From: an uncultured Bacillota bacterium
GTDB taxonomy: Bacteria > Bacillota_I > Bacilli_A > Erysipelotrichales > Coprobacillaceae
Assembly (NCBI GenBank): GCA_949290865.1
Contig: CASETM010000056.1
Location: 1 to 64,000, forward strand
Direction: 5' to 3'
Length of the DNA stretch: 64,000 nt
Shown here: positions 1 through 7,571 of the stretch, one piece after another
Numbering within the stretch: the first letter of the stretch is position 1
How the letters are laid out: every line of letters starts with the position of its first letter
Translations under genes and position numbers: made by a program
The notes under the pieces: generated by a model
Told to the model about the DNA's origin: nothing
What the model saw: only the letters and a program-made list of their open reading frames with translations
Database searches by the model: none

Positions 1-80
1 CCTTTGATTTTATATTCAGCTGCCAGGCTAAATATATCTTATCATTGGAGGTTTTTATTCACAACGCTTAAGCTAAAATC
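1..80. mobile_element. possible IS200/IS605-type left-end remnant
   Basis: This non-coding stretch resembles, in the same orientation, the sequence at about 62,960-63,030 next to a truncated IS200 tnpA. Shared blocks include CCAGGC, then a GGAG-rich stretch, TTTTTATTCAC and GCTTAAGCT/GCTAAAGCT. I infer a decayed IS200-type end; no transposase lies inside the window here. A short hairpin with CCACG/CGTGG arms follows at about 86-108. Confidence 0.35.
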
Positions 81-120
81 TTACCACGCGCATAGCACGT
101 GGTATTCACTTCGTTAATAA

Positions 121-150
121 TAAAACTTCAGATCAGCTCTGAAGTTTTTA
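121..150. terminator. bidirectional intrinsic terminator
   Basis: A perfect 7-bp stem ACTTCAG/CTGAAGT (125-131 and 139-145) is flanked by T-rich tracts on both strands. It lies directly after the comEB stop codon, so it should end the lspA-rluD-comEB transcript. Confidence 0.8.
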
Positions 151-618
151 TTTTTCAACAGAAAGATGAAATGGTTTCATTTTTGTATATTTCACTCCTG
201 CAGCGTCCAGCATTCTTTTTGCAGCTCGGTCACTGTCAGTACCATTATACTTGTCATCTTCATAAACAATTTCCTTAATTCCGCTTTGAATGATGGCTTT
301 AACACATTCATGACATGGAAAAAGCGAAACATAAATCGTACATCCCTGCAGTTTATCAATACTGTTTAAAATTGCATTCAGTTCTGCATGAACCACATAA
401 GGATATTTTGTTTCATACAGTTCCCCTTCTCTTACCTGCCATGGAAATTTGTTATCTTCACATCCCCAGGGAAGTCCATTATAACCAACACCAACAATTT
501 TATTAGCCGGTGAAACGATACATGCTCCAACCTGCGTATTAGGATCTTTAGAACGGTACGCTGACAGCTTGGCAACTCCCATAAAATATTGTTGCCAGGA
601 AATAATTGTTTTACTCAT
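148..618 (-). CDS. comEB: dCMP/cytidine deaminase family protein (ComEB type)
   Basis: 156-aa zinc-dependent deoxycytidylate deaminase that converts dCMP to dUMP for dTTP synthesis. The zinc site is visible as HAE (residues 77-79) and PCHEC (101-105), with two cysteine ligands and the catalytic glutamate. Length matches the ComEB/dCMP deaminase family. The start overlaps the end of rluD by 8 nt, so it is the last gene of a translationally coupled operon ending at the terminator at 121-150. The name follows the Bacillus competence locus; a role in competence cannot be read from the sequence. Confidence 0.9.
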   Translation of the reverse strand: MSKTIISWQQYFMGVAKLSAYRSKDPNTQVGACIVSPANKIVGVGYNGLPWGCEDNKFPWQVREGELYETKYPYVVHAELNAILNSIDKLQGCTIYVSLFPCHECVKAIIQSGIKEIVYEDDKYNGTDSDRAAKRMLDAAGVKYTKMKPFHLSVEK

Positions 619-1525
619 GATCTTCTCCTTTTAGTTCATTTAATTTATTTTCAAAAAAATCAGGCAAATCACTGTCAAATTCCATATATTCTCCATTTAT
701 TGGATGAACAAAGCCCAAGGTTTTGGCGTGGAGATACTGTCCATAAGTCTGATCATCCTTTTTATATCCATATTTAGGATCACCATACATCGGATAGCCA
801 ATATACGCCATATGCACTCTAATCTGGTGCGTTCTTCCTGTTTCCAGACGACATTCAATCAGTGTCATCTTGTCAAAACGCTGCAGAACCGTAAAATTTG
901 TCACCGCTTCCTTGCTGTTGATCTTAGTTACAGCCATTTTCTGACGATCTTTGCTGTCACGACCAATTGGTGCATCGATCTTGCCATGATTATGAGGAAT
1001 GACACCATGAACCAGCGCTACATATTTTCTCGACACGCTATGCGCTTTAAGCTGTTCACTTAAAGACTGATGGGCCTTATCATTTTTAGCAATCATCAGT
1101 AAACCACTTGTATCCTTATCAATACGATGAACAATTCCTGGTCTTAAAACACCATTAATTCCCGACAGATCATGACAGTGATATAATAAGGCATTGACCA
1201 GTGTTCCACTGTAAATTCCACTGCTGGGATGCACGATCATCCCTGATGGTTTATTGACTACGATGACATCATGATCTTCATAAACAACATTCAATGGAAT
1301 ATCTTCCGGTAAAACATCCATTTCCTTGTTATCTGGCAAATTAATTTCGATCACATCACCCAGACAGATCTTATAGCTCACTTTTTCACTTTTCCCATTA
1401 ACAAGAACATGACCTTCCTTGACATACTGCTGAATCAGCGTCCTTGACAGTTCAGGTAATGCCTGCGTGATGAACTTATCTAAACGTATATTTTCTTCAT
1501 TCACTTCTAATCTTACTGTTTCCAT
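611..1525 (-). CDS. rluD: RluD-type 23S rRNA pseudouridine synthase
   Basis: 304-aa RNA pseudouridine synthase of the RluA/RluD family. An S4 RNA-binding domain lies at about residues 14-60 and the catalytic domain carries the HRIDKDTSG motif (133-141) with the active-site aspartate. It should isomerise uridines in 23S rRNA. I prefer the ATG at 1525 because GAGGAT lies just upstream; a TTG at 1540 would add five residues. It overlaps lspA by 29 nt and comEB by 8 nt, which indicates coupled translation. The lspA-rluD order is a common Bacillota arrangement. The exact uridine targets are not visible. Confidence 0.9.
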   Translation of the reverse strand: METVRLEVNEENIRLDKFITQALPELSRTLIQQYVKEGHVLVNGKSEKVSYKICLGDVIEINLPDNKEMDVLPEDIPLNVVYEDHDVIVVNKPSGMIVHPSSGIYSGTLVNALLYHCHDLSGINGVLRPGIVHRIDKDTSGLLMIAKNDKAHQSLSEQLKAHSVSRKYVALVHGVIPHNHGKIDAPIGRDSKDRQKMAVTKINSKEAVTNFTVLQRFDKMTLIECRLETGRTHQIRVHMAYIGYPMYGDPKYGYKKDDQTYGQYLHAKTLGFVHPINGEYMEFDSDLPDFFENKLNELKGEDHE

Positions 1526-2000
1526 ATATATAATCCTCAAAAATAATCTCTATGATAATCAGACATACACCTATGACAATGCTTATGTCCGCAATATTAA
1601 AAACCGGAAAATCATATCCAAATATCACAAAATTAATAAAATCTCGTACATATCCTAACATGACCCTGTCAAGAAAATTTCCCAGCGCTCCCGCAAACAG
1701 CAGCACAATGCCATAACGCATAAACCTTTGCGATTTGTTCGTTTTGAAAAAATAAAAGAACATCGCACCAAAGGCAATAAGACCAATCAGGATAAACAAG
1801 CCAACATGTCCTGAAAGAATTCCCCAGGCACCTCCCTGATTATGCGAATATGTATAATAAAAAAAATTATCGATGATCGTCTGTGACTGACCCAGGATCA
1901 TTGCTGATGAAACCAGCATTTTGGAAAGCTGATCCCCAATGATGACGACCAGAAACGTCATCACATAAAATATCATTTCTTTTTTACTGAACTTTTTCAT
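1497..2000 (-). CDS. lspA: lipoprotein signal peptidase (SPase II)
   Basis: 167-aa integral membrane aspartyl protease that cleaves signal peptides from diacylglyceryl-modified prolipoproteins. Four hydrophobic segments are visible (about 10-30, 62-84, 96-112, 138-157). The catalytic aspartates lie in NFLDR (D111) and FNIAD (D138), as in the family. The ATG at 2000, preceded by GGGTGA, is preferred over the start at 2018. It heads the operon with rluD and comEB. The prophage lipoprotein at 57,796 would be among its substrates. Confidence 0.92.
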   Translation of the reverse strand: MKKFSKKEMIFYVMTFLVVIIGDQLSKMLVSSAMILGQSQTIIDNFFYYTYSHNQGGAWGILSGHVGLFILIGLIAFGAMFFYFFKTNKSQRFMRYGIVLLFAGALGNFLDRVMLGYVRDFINFVIFGYDFPVFNIADISIVIGVCLIIIEIIFEDYIYGNSKIRSE

Positions 2001-2156
2001 GTTATCACCCACGGACATTATACAATAAAGCTGAATAAAAACACAACAGACAATCTTATAATTATATGGTTTTGGAAACTATCTGATATATTCATAAATA
2101 TAATTTTATATTGCATTATGATCATATTCTTAATAAAATGAGATAGAGGTATAATT

Positions 2157-2702
2157 ATGAATAAACAGAAATTAGATGAAATTATCGATAAAGTCACTGC
2201 CCGCAGTGATATTACAAGTTCAGAAATTCCTGATCTGGATCTCTATATGGACCAGATCATGACATTGTTTGACCAGCATTTAGATGATAACAAAAGGTAT
2301 GAAGATGATAAACTGCTGACCAAAACAATGATCAACAACTATTCCAAAGCCAAACTGTTATCTCCTGTCAAAGGAAAAAAATACACCAAGGAACAGATTA
2401 TTCAGATGCTGATGATCTATTATCTAAAAAACAGTCTGACTATCCAGGAAATCAAAAAAATACTGACTCCCATGTATGATCTCGATATCTCACTAAAAGA
2501 AACCTATGATCAGTTTCTGAAAATGAAAGATCAGCAGATCCAGCAGTCAAAACAGCTTGTTCAAGATCAGCTTCGACAATATCATTTAGATATTGAAAAT
2601 GAAAAAGACCGACTGCTTCTGGCCATGCTTTTGTCATCATTGAGCGATTATCTAACTAGCATTGTTGAACTGATCGTTGATAAAATTGAGGAACAGGAAT
2701 GA
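2157..2702 (+). CDS. DUF1836 domain protein
   Basis: 181-aa protein of the DUF1836 family, found in many Bacillota. Visible features are a stretch about 35 residues into the conserved core with YTKEQI and a helix-rich segment (MLMIYYLKNSLTIQEI) compatible with a MerR-like helix-turn-helix. That suggests a DNA-binding regulator, but no target is known. GAGGT lies before the ATG. The stop codon overlaps the start of the following LysR gene (ATGA), so the two are coupled; it is divergent from lspA. Confidence 0.75.
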   Translation: MNKQKLDEIIDKVTARSDITSSEIPDLDLYMDQIMTLFDQHLDDNKRYEDDKLLTKTMINNYSKAKLLSPVKGKKYTKEQIIQMLMIYYLKNSLTIQEIKKILTPMYDLDISLKETYDQFLKMKDQQIQQSKQLVQDQLRQYHLDIENEKDRLLLAMLLSSLSDYLTSIVELIVDKIEEQE

Positions 2703-3604
2703 CCCTACAACAGTTAAAGTATGTTCTGGAAGTCGCAAAATGCGGATCGATCAATGAAGCCAGTAAAAATCTTTTTATCTCTCAGCCCAGCCTGTCCAAC
2801 GCCATCAAAGAGCTGGAAAAAGAACTGCAGATTACGATCTTTAACCGCACTAATAAAGGTATTATTCTTTCTAAAGAAGGAACAGAATTTCTAAGTTATG
2901 CACGGCAGATCATTGAACAGACCTCTTTATTAGAAGAAAGATATATTAACAAGAAAAAAAGAAAAGTTAAATTTTCTATATCCTGCCAGCACTATTCTTT
3001 CGCTGTCAAGGCTTTTATAGAGCTGATCAAAGAATACGGCTTTGATGAGTATGACTTTTCCATTCAGGAAACACGAACAGCAGAAATTATTGAACATGTC
3101 AAAAATATGACCAGTGAAATTGGGCTGCTTTATCTTAATGATTTTAATGAAAAGGTTCTTATGCATTTTTTTAAAGATGCCAAACTTGAATTTCATGAAT
3201 TATTCGTTGCCAAACCCCATGTCTTTCTGTCAAAGCATCATCCTCTGGCACAGAAAAAATCTCTCGAGCTGTCAGAACTGGATGATTATCCTTTTTTATC
3301 ATTTGAACAGGGACAAAACAATTCTTTTTATTTTTCAGAAGAAATTCTCAGTACCTATCCTCATAAAAAATCTATTAAGGTTTTTGACAGAGCAACATTG
3401 TTTAATCTGGCTATCGGCCTCAATGGGTATACGATTTCAACAGGCATTATCTCCAATGAACTCAACCCTGACATCATCGCTATTCCTTTAAATGTCAATG
3501 ACTGCTTTAAAGTAGGCTATGTCAAACGGAAAGATACCAAACTGTCAATGATTGGTGATATTTATCTGCATAAGCTGAAAGATTATATCAATAGCTTGTT
3601 ATAG
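2699..3604 (+). CDS. LysR-family transcriptional regulator
   Basis: 301-aa LysR-type regulator with an N-terminal winged helix-turn-helix (residues 1-60; GSINEASKNLFISQPSLS is the recognition region) and a C-terminal co-inducer domain. Translation is coupled to the DUF1836 gene by an ATGA overlap. It lies immediately upstream of, and reads into, metF-metH, and a Met-box-like palindrome overlaps its stop codon. Control of methionine genes is therefore a reasonable inference (MetR/MtaR-like), but the effector cannot be read from the sequence. Confidence 0.85.
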   Translation: MTLQQLKYVLEVAKCGSINEASKNLFISQPSLSNAIKELEKELQITIFNRTNKGIILSKEGTEFLSYARQIIEQTSLLEERYINKKKRKVKFSISCQHYSFAVKAFIELIKEYGFDEYDFSIQETRTAEIIEHVKNMTSEIGLLYLNDFNEKVLMHFFKDAKLEFHELFVAKPHVFLSKHHPLAQKKSLELSELDDYPFLSFEQGQNNSFYFSEEILSTYPHKKSIKVFDRATLFNLAIGLNGYTISTGIISNELNPDIIAIPLNVNDCFKVGYVKRKDTKLSMIGDIYLHKLKDYINSLL

Positions 3605-3626
3605 TTTAATTCTATAATAAGCTATA
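3600..3626 (+). promoter_or_regulatory. candidate LysR (Met-box-like) operator before metF
   Basis: TATAGTTTAATTCTATA (3600-3616) is an inverted repeat that differs at two positions from the TATAGTT-NN-AAACTATA Met-box described for streptococcal MetR/MtaR. A second arm pair, TATAATAAGCTATA, follows at 3613-3626. A TATAAT hexamer at 3663-3668 could be the metF -10. The link to the upstream LysR protein is inference. Confidence 0.4.
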
Positions 3627-3690
3627 TTTTTTTGGTATGTTTACTATAACAGATGAATTTTATATAATAATAAAAAGCGAGGTGCCACAC

Positions 3691-4578
3691 ATGAAAATAA
3701 ATGAACTGCTAAAAAAAAGACCAACGTTATCATTTGAAATATTCCCACCAAAGAATAATGAAAATGACATTACATCAATCTATACAACCATATCAGAATT
3801 ATCAAAGCTGAATCCTGATTTTATTTCTGTCACCTATGGTGCCAATGGTTCAACATCAAAAAATACCTGTCAGATAGCTTCAACAATCAAAAATAAATAT
3901 GGTATTGAAGCCGTTGCCCACCTGACCTGTATCAATTCTTCCAAAGAAGAAATCCTGAAGATCCTGGAAAAACTAAAAAATAATAATATAGAAAATATCC
4001 TGTCTTTGCGCGGCGATTATCCCAAAGACTATGATGGTCATCTCAAAGGGGACTTCAAATATGCCAGTGAACTGAATGAATTTATTGAAGCCAGTTTTCC
4101 TGATACATTCTGCTTATCTGGAGGGTGTTATCCAGAAACCCATTTTGAAGCCAAAAGCTTTGAAGAAGATCTGCAGAATTTAAAGAAAAAAGTAGATGCT
4201 GGAGCCAAATATCTGGTTACACAGATTTTCTATGACAATCAGTATTATTATCGTCTGGTCAAAGAAGCCAGAAAGATCGGCATCAATGTTCCTATCTTGG
4301 CAGGAATCATGCCGGCACATAACCCTAAACAGCTCAAAAATATTGCTAAAATGTCCTCCTGTTCGATTCCCTATGATCTGGCAGCCATGATCGACCGTTT
4401 TGCCAGCTATCCAAAAGCTGGAAGAGAAGTCGGACTGCATTATGCCACTTATCAGATCATCGATCTGATGACCAATGGTGTCGATGGTATTCATATCTAT
4501 ACGATGAATAAACCAGAAATCGCTAAAGAAATTCTCAAAAGAACGGAATATATCAGAGATGAATTTTTCAAATGTTAA
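3691..4578 (+). CDS. metF: methylenetetrahydrofolate reductase
   Basis: 295-aa MetF/MTHFR family protein that reduces 5,10-methylene-THF to 5-methyl-THF, the methyl donor for the downstream MetH. The N-terminal FEIFPPK motif, the VTYGANG segment and the FCLSGGCYPE region are typical of the TIM barrel that binds FAD and folate. I chose the ATG at 3691 because GAGGTG lies 7 nt upstream; the more distant start at 3637 lacks a ribosome site. It overlaps the MetH activation gene by 20 nt. Confidence 0.93.
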   Translation: MKINELLKKRPTLSFEIFPPKNNENDITSIYTTISELSKLNPDFISVTYGANGSTSKNTCQIASTIKNKYGIEAVAHLTCINSSKEEILKILEKLKNNNIENILSLRGDYPKDYDGHLKGDFKYASELNEFIEASFPDTFCLSGGCYPETHFEAKSFEEDLQNLKKKVDAGAKYLVTQIFYDNQYYYRLVKEARKIGINVPILAGIMPAHNPKQLKNIAKMSSCSIPYDLAAMIDRFASYPKAGREVGLHYATYQIIDLMTNGVDGIHIYTMNKPEIAKEILKRTEYIRDEFFKC

Positions 4579-5206
4579 AGCTCAGGCCTTAAAATATCTG
4601 GGCTATCAGGGACAGGATATCGATCAGCATATCACATCACTCATCGAAGAATGTTATGAAGAAATCCAGCAAACCGCTGCATTTAAAGCGACTTTCCAGA
4701 TCTTTCCTCTGTCATACCATCCTTTGACGATCGAAGGCTGTCTAATCAGGATCGATTATCCAGTTTTAAAACAGATCCTGACAAACTGTCAGGAAGTGGT
4801 CATGATTGCCTGTACTCTGGGCATTGAAATCGACCGCAGACTGAAATACTACAGTCATATCAATATGACAAAAATGACAGTTTTCGATGCCCTGGCCAGC
4901 AGTTATCTGGAAGCCATGTGTGATGACTTTGAAAAAAAACATTTTCACGGTAAAAGAAGCTTTCGCTTCTGCCCTGGTTATGGTCAGGTTCCACTTGAAC
5001 TCAACCAGCAGTTCGCCAGAATCCTCGACTGCAGTCGCCAGATTGGCCTGACTATCCAGCAAAATCATATCCTCCTGCCACAAAAATCAATGATTGGCCT
5101 GATTGGCTTGGGTGACAGCCAGGCACATAAAAACTGTCAGGATTGTATCAATATCAATCACTGCAATTTCAGAAAGAAGGGACAGACATGTTACAAAAAA
5201 GATTAA
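4559..5206 (+). CDS. stand-alone MetH activation-domain protein
   Basis: 215-aa protein resembling the vitamin B12-dependent methionine synthase activation domain, which binds AdoMet and reductively remethylates oxidised cobalamin. Typical parts are the IACTLGIEIDRR segment, FRFCPGYGQVPLELN, and a C-terminal cysteine cluster (CQDC, NHC, TC). In E. coli this domain is the C-terminus of MetH; here it is a separate polypeptide, overlapping metF by 20 nt and the start of metH by 19 nt. It complements the short MetH, which lacks this domain. Confidence 0.85.
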   Translation: MNFSNVKAQALKYLGYQGQDIDQHITSLIEECYEEIQQTAAFKATFQIFPLSYHPLTIEGCLIRIDYPVLKQILTNCQEVVMIACTLGIEIDRRLKYYSHINMTKMTVFDALASSYLEAMCDDFEKKHFHGKRSFRFCPGYGQVPLELNQQFARILDCSRQIGLTIQQNHILLPQKSMIGLIGLGDSQAHKNCQDCININHCNFRKKGQTCYKKD

Positions 5207-7539
5207 ATCACGACGTTCTGTTATTTGACGGCGGATTTGGCTCACAGCTCCAGAAATCAGGAATGGCAGCTGGAGAAATACCAGAATACTATAATATTGA
5301 TCATCCGGAAATGATCATCAGTATCCATCAGCGTTATATCGATGCCGGAGCTGATTTTATTACGACCAACACTTTTGGTGCCAATCCACTCAAACTTGAA
5401 CAGCATCGCTATAGCTATCAGCAAGTTATCTTAAAGGCTATTGAAAACGCACAAAAAGCAATCAGTACATCAGAAAAAAAAGTCTATCTGGCCTTTGACA
5501 TCGGTCCCATCGGCCAGCTGATGGAACCAATGGGAACTCTCACCTTTGATCAGGTTTATAACAGTGTCAAAGACATGATCATGCTCGTCAAAGATCAAGT
5601 TGATGTTGTTTTAATTGAAACCATGACTGATATCTATGAAGTCAAAGCAACTATTCTAGCTATCCAGGAAAACAGTGATCTGCCCATTTTTGCGACCATG
5701 ACTTTTGAAAATAACAGTCGTACCTTATCGGGCTGTGATATTGACACGATGATCAATGTTCTTGAAGGACTGAAAGTTGATGCCTTGGGAATCAACTGCT
5801 CTTTAGGGCCTAAAGAAATGAAACCAATGATTCAAAAACTCCTGGCCAGGACCCATTTACCAGTGATCATCCAGCCTAATGCTGGACTGCCTACCCTAAT
5901 CAATGGAAAAACAACTTATCCAATGAGTGCTGATGAATTCGTACAGGAAGCAATCCCTCTTGTAGAACAGGGAATCGCTGTTATCGGCGGATGCTGTGGA
6001 ACTACACCAGAATTTATTAAAAAACTGAAAGTTCATCTTCCCGTAAAAGTAACGCCACGTACTGTACCGTCTTTAACATGTGTAAGTTCCGGAACGATGA
6101 CCGTCACTTTTGGTCAGGAAGTCATCGTTTGTGGTGAGCGTCTGAATCCAACCGGCAAGAAAAAACTCAAAGCTGCCTTAAAAGAAGAACGCTATGATGA
6201 ACTTATTATCGAAGGTATCAGACAGGAACAATCCGGAGCGCATGTTCTGGATGTCAATGTTGGTTTACCAGGTATCGATGAAGTGGAAGTGATGACCCAT
6301 GTGATCAGACTTTTACAGGAAGTCATTCAGTTACCACTGCAAATCGACAGCTCGCAGCCTGAAGTAATCGCCCAGGCCTGCCGCTATTATAACGGTATTC
6401 CTCTGATCAATTCAGTTAACGGAAAAGAGGAAACAATGCAGGCCATCTTCCCAATCGTAAAAAAATATGGTGGCGTCGTTATCGGTTTGACACTTGATGA
6501 AAATGGTATTCCACCACATGCCAGACAAAGATTTGAGATTGCTGAAAAAATAATTGCCCGTGCCAGTGAATATGGTATTCCTAAAGAAAATATTATTATT
6601 GACTGTCTCGTCCTGACTGCATCTGCCCAACAGAAAGAAGTCATGGAAACCATCAAAGCGGTATCAATGGTCAAATCACTGGGCGTTCATACTGTCCTTG
6701 GCGTCAGCAATGTTTCATTTGGTTTACCAAACCGTCCTTTATTAAACAAAACATTTTTAGCCATGGCTCTGGCAGCTGGATTAGATCTGCCGATCATCAA
6801 TCCTTTAGATCAGGAACTGATGAATACAATATCTGCATTTAATGTTTTATATAATTATGACCATGATGCCTCTTCATATATCCAAAAACAGAACCAGGGT
6901 CATGTACTTACTAAAGAACCGTCACGAACCTTCACCCTTGCTGAAATGATCTTTCATGGCATGAAAGAAGAAATCGAAAAAGCCACCGAGCAGATGCTCC
7001 AGCAAAAAGACGGCCTGACGATCATCAATGAAATTCTGATCCCCGCTCTAGACCAGATTGGCAAAGCCTATGAAAACAGCCGTATTTTCCTGCCACAGCT
7101 AATCCAGTCAGCTGAAGCCAGCAAAATCGCCTTTGAAGTCATCAAAAAAACCTTTCAAAGCGGTGACTCATCCAAAGGCCCTGTTTTGATTGCTACGGTC
7201 CATGGTGATATTCATGATATTGGCAAAAATATCGTCAAAGTTGTTTTGGAAAGCTATGGCTATAAGGTCATCGATCTGGGAAAAGATGTTCCTAAAGAAA
7301 CGATCCGTAATGCATTTTATAAACATCACCCTAAAGCCATCGGTCTTTCAGCACTGATGACAACGACAGTCATTTCCATGAAAGAAACTATCGCCTGCCT
7401 CAAAGAAGAAACAGACATGTGCCCGATTTTCGTCGGTGGTGCCGTCTTAAGCGAAGACATTGCTCATGATATTCATGCTGACTATTATACAAAAGATGCT
7501 ATGGCTTCTGTGAATCTTTTAAATAAAATCATTGCATAA
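5188..7539 (+). CDS. metH: cobalamin-dependent methionine synthase, short form
   Basis: 783-aa MetH. The N-terminal homocysteine-binding barrel (about 1-300) has its zinc cysteines near NCSLGP (about 204) and GGCCG (about 268). A pterin-binding barrel (about 320-560), a cobalamin cap domain and a Rossmann B12 domain follow; the last carries DIHDIG (about 674-679), whose histidine coordinates cobalt. The family's roughly 1200-residue form has a C-terminal activation domain that is absent here and is encoded just upstream. The ATG at 5188 follows GAAGGGA; an in-frame ATG at 5143 has no ribosome site. Confidence 0.94.
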   Translation: MLQKRLNHDVLLFDGGFGSQLQKSGMAAGEIPEYYNIDHPEMIISIHQRYIDAGADFITTNTFGANPLKLEQHRYSYQQVILKAIENAQKAISTSEKKVYLAFDIGPIGQLMEPMGTLTFDQVYNSVKDMIMLVKDQVDVVLIETMTDIYEVKATILAIQENSDLPIFATMTFENNSRTLSGCDIDTMINVLEGLKVDALGINCSLGPKEMKPMIQKLLARTHLPVIIQPNAGLPTLINGKTTYPMSADEFVQEAIPLVEQGIAVIGGCCGTTPEFIKKLKVHLPVKVTPRTVPSLTCVSSGTMTVTFGQEVIVCGERLNPTGKKKLKAALKEERYDELIIEGIRQEQSGAHVLDVNVGLPGIDEVEVMTHVIRLLQEVIQLPLQIDSSQPEVIAQACRYYNGIPLINSVNGKEETMQAIFPIVKKYGGVVIGLTLDENGIPPHARQRFEIAEKIIARASEYGIPKENIIIDCLVLTASAQQKEVMETIKAVSMVKSLGVHTVLGVSNVSFGLPNRPLLNKTFLAMALAAGLDLPIINPLDQELMNTISAFNVLYNYDHDASSYIQKQNQGHVLTKEPSRTFTLAEMIFHGMKEEIEKATEQMLQQKDGLTIINEILIPALDQIGKAYENSRIFLPQLIQSAEASKIAFEVIKKTFQSGDSSKGPVLIATVHGDIHDIGKNIVKVVLESYGYKVIDLGKDVPKETIRNAFYKHHPKAIGLSALMTTTVISMKETIACLKEETDMCPIFVGGAVLSEDIAHDIHADYYTKDAMASVNLLNKIIA

Positions 7540-7571
7540 AAAACAGGAAATCAGCGATTTCCCGTTTTTTT
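7538..7571. terminator. bidirectional terminator between metH and the P-type ATPase
   Basis: A stem GGAAAT/ATTTCC with flanking A5 and T7 tracts separates two convergent genes. The ATPase stop codon lies within the loop region, so the hairpin serves both transcripts. Confidence 0.85.

Noticed and set aside
704-1063. Plus-strand frame of 119 codons opposite rluD
   Set aside because: It is a shadow of a well-conserved gene on the other strand and lacks a ribosome site; the same holds for the other plus-strand frames over the phage late genes.
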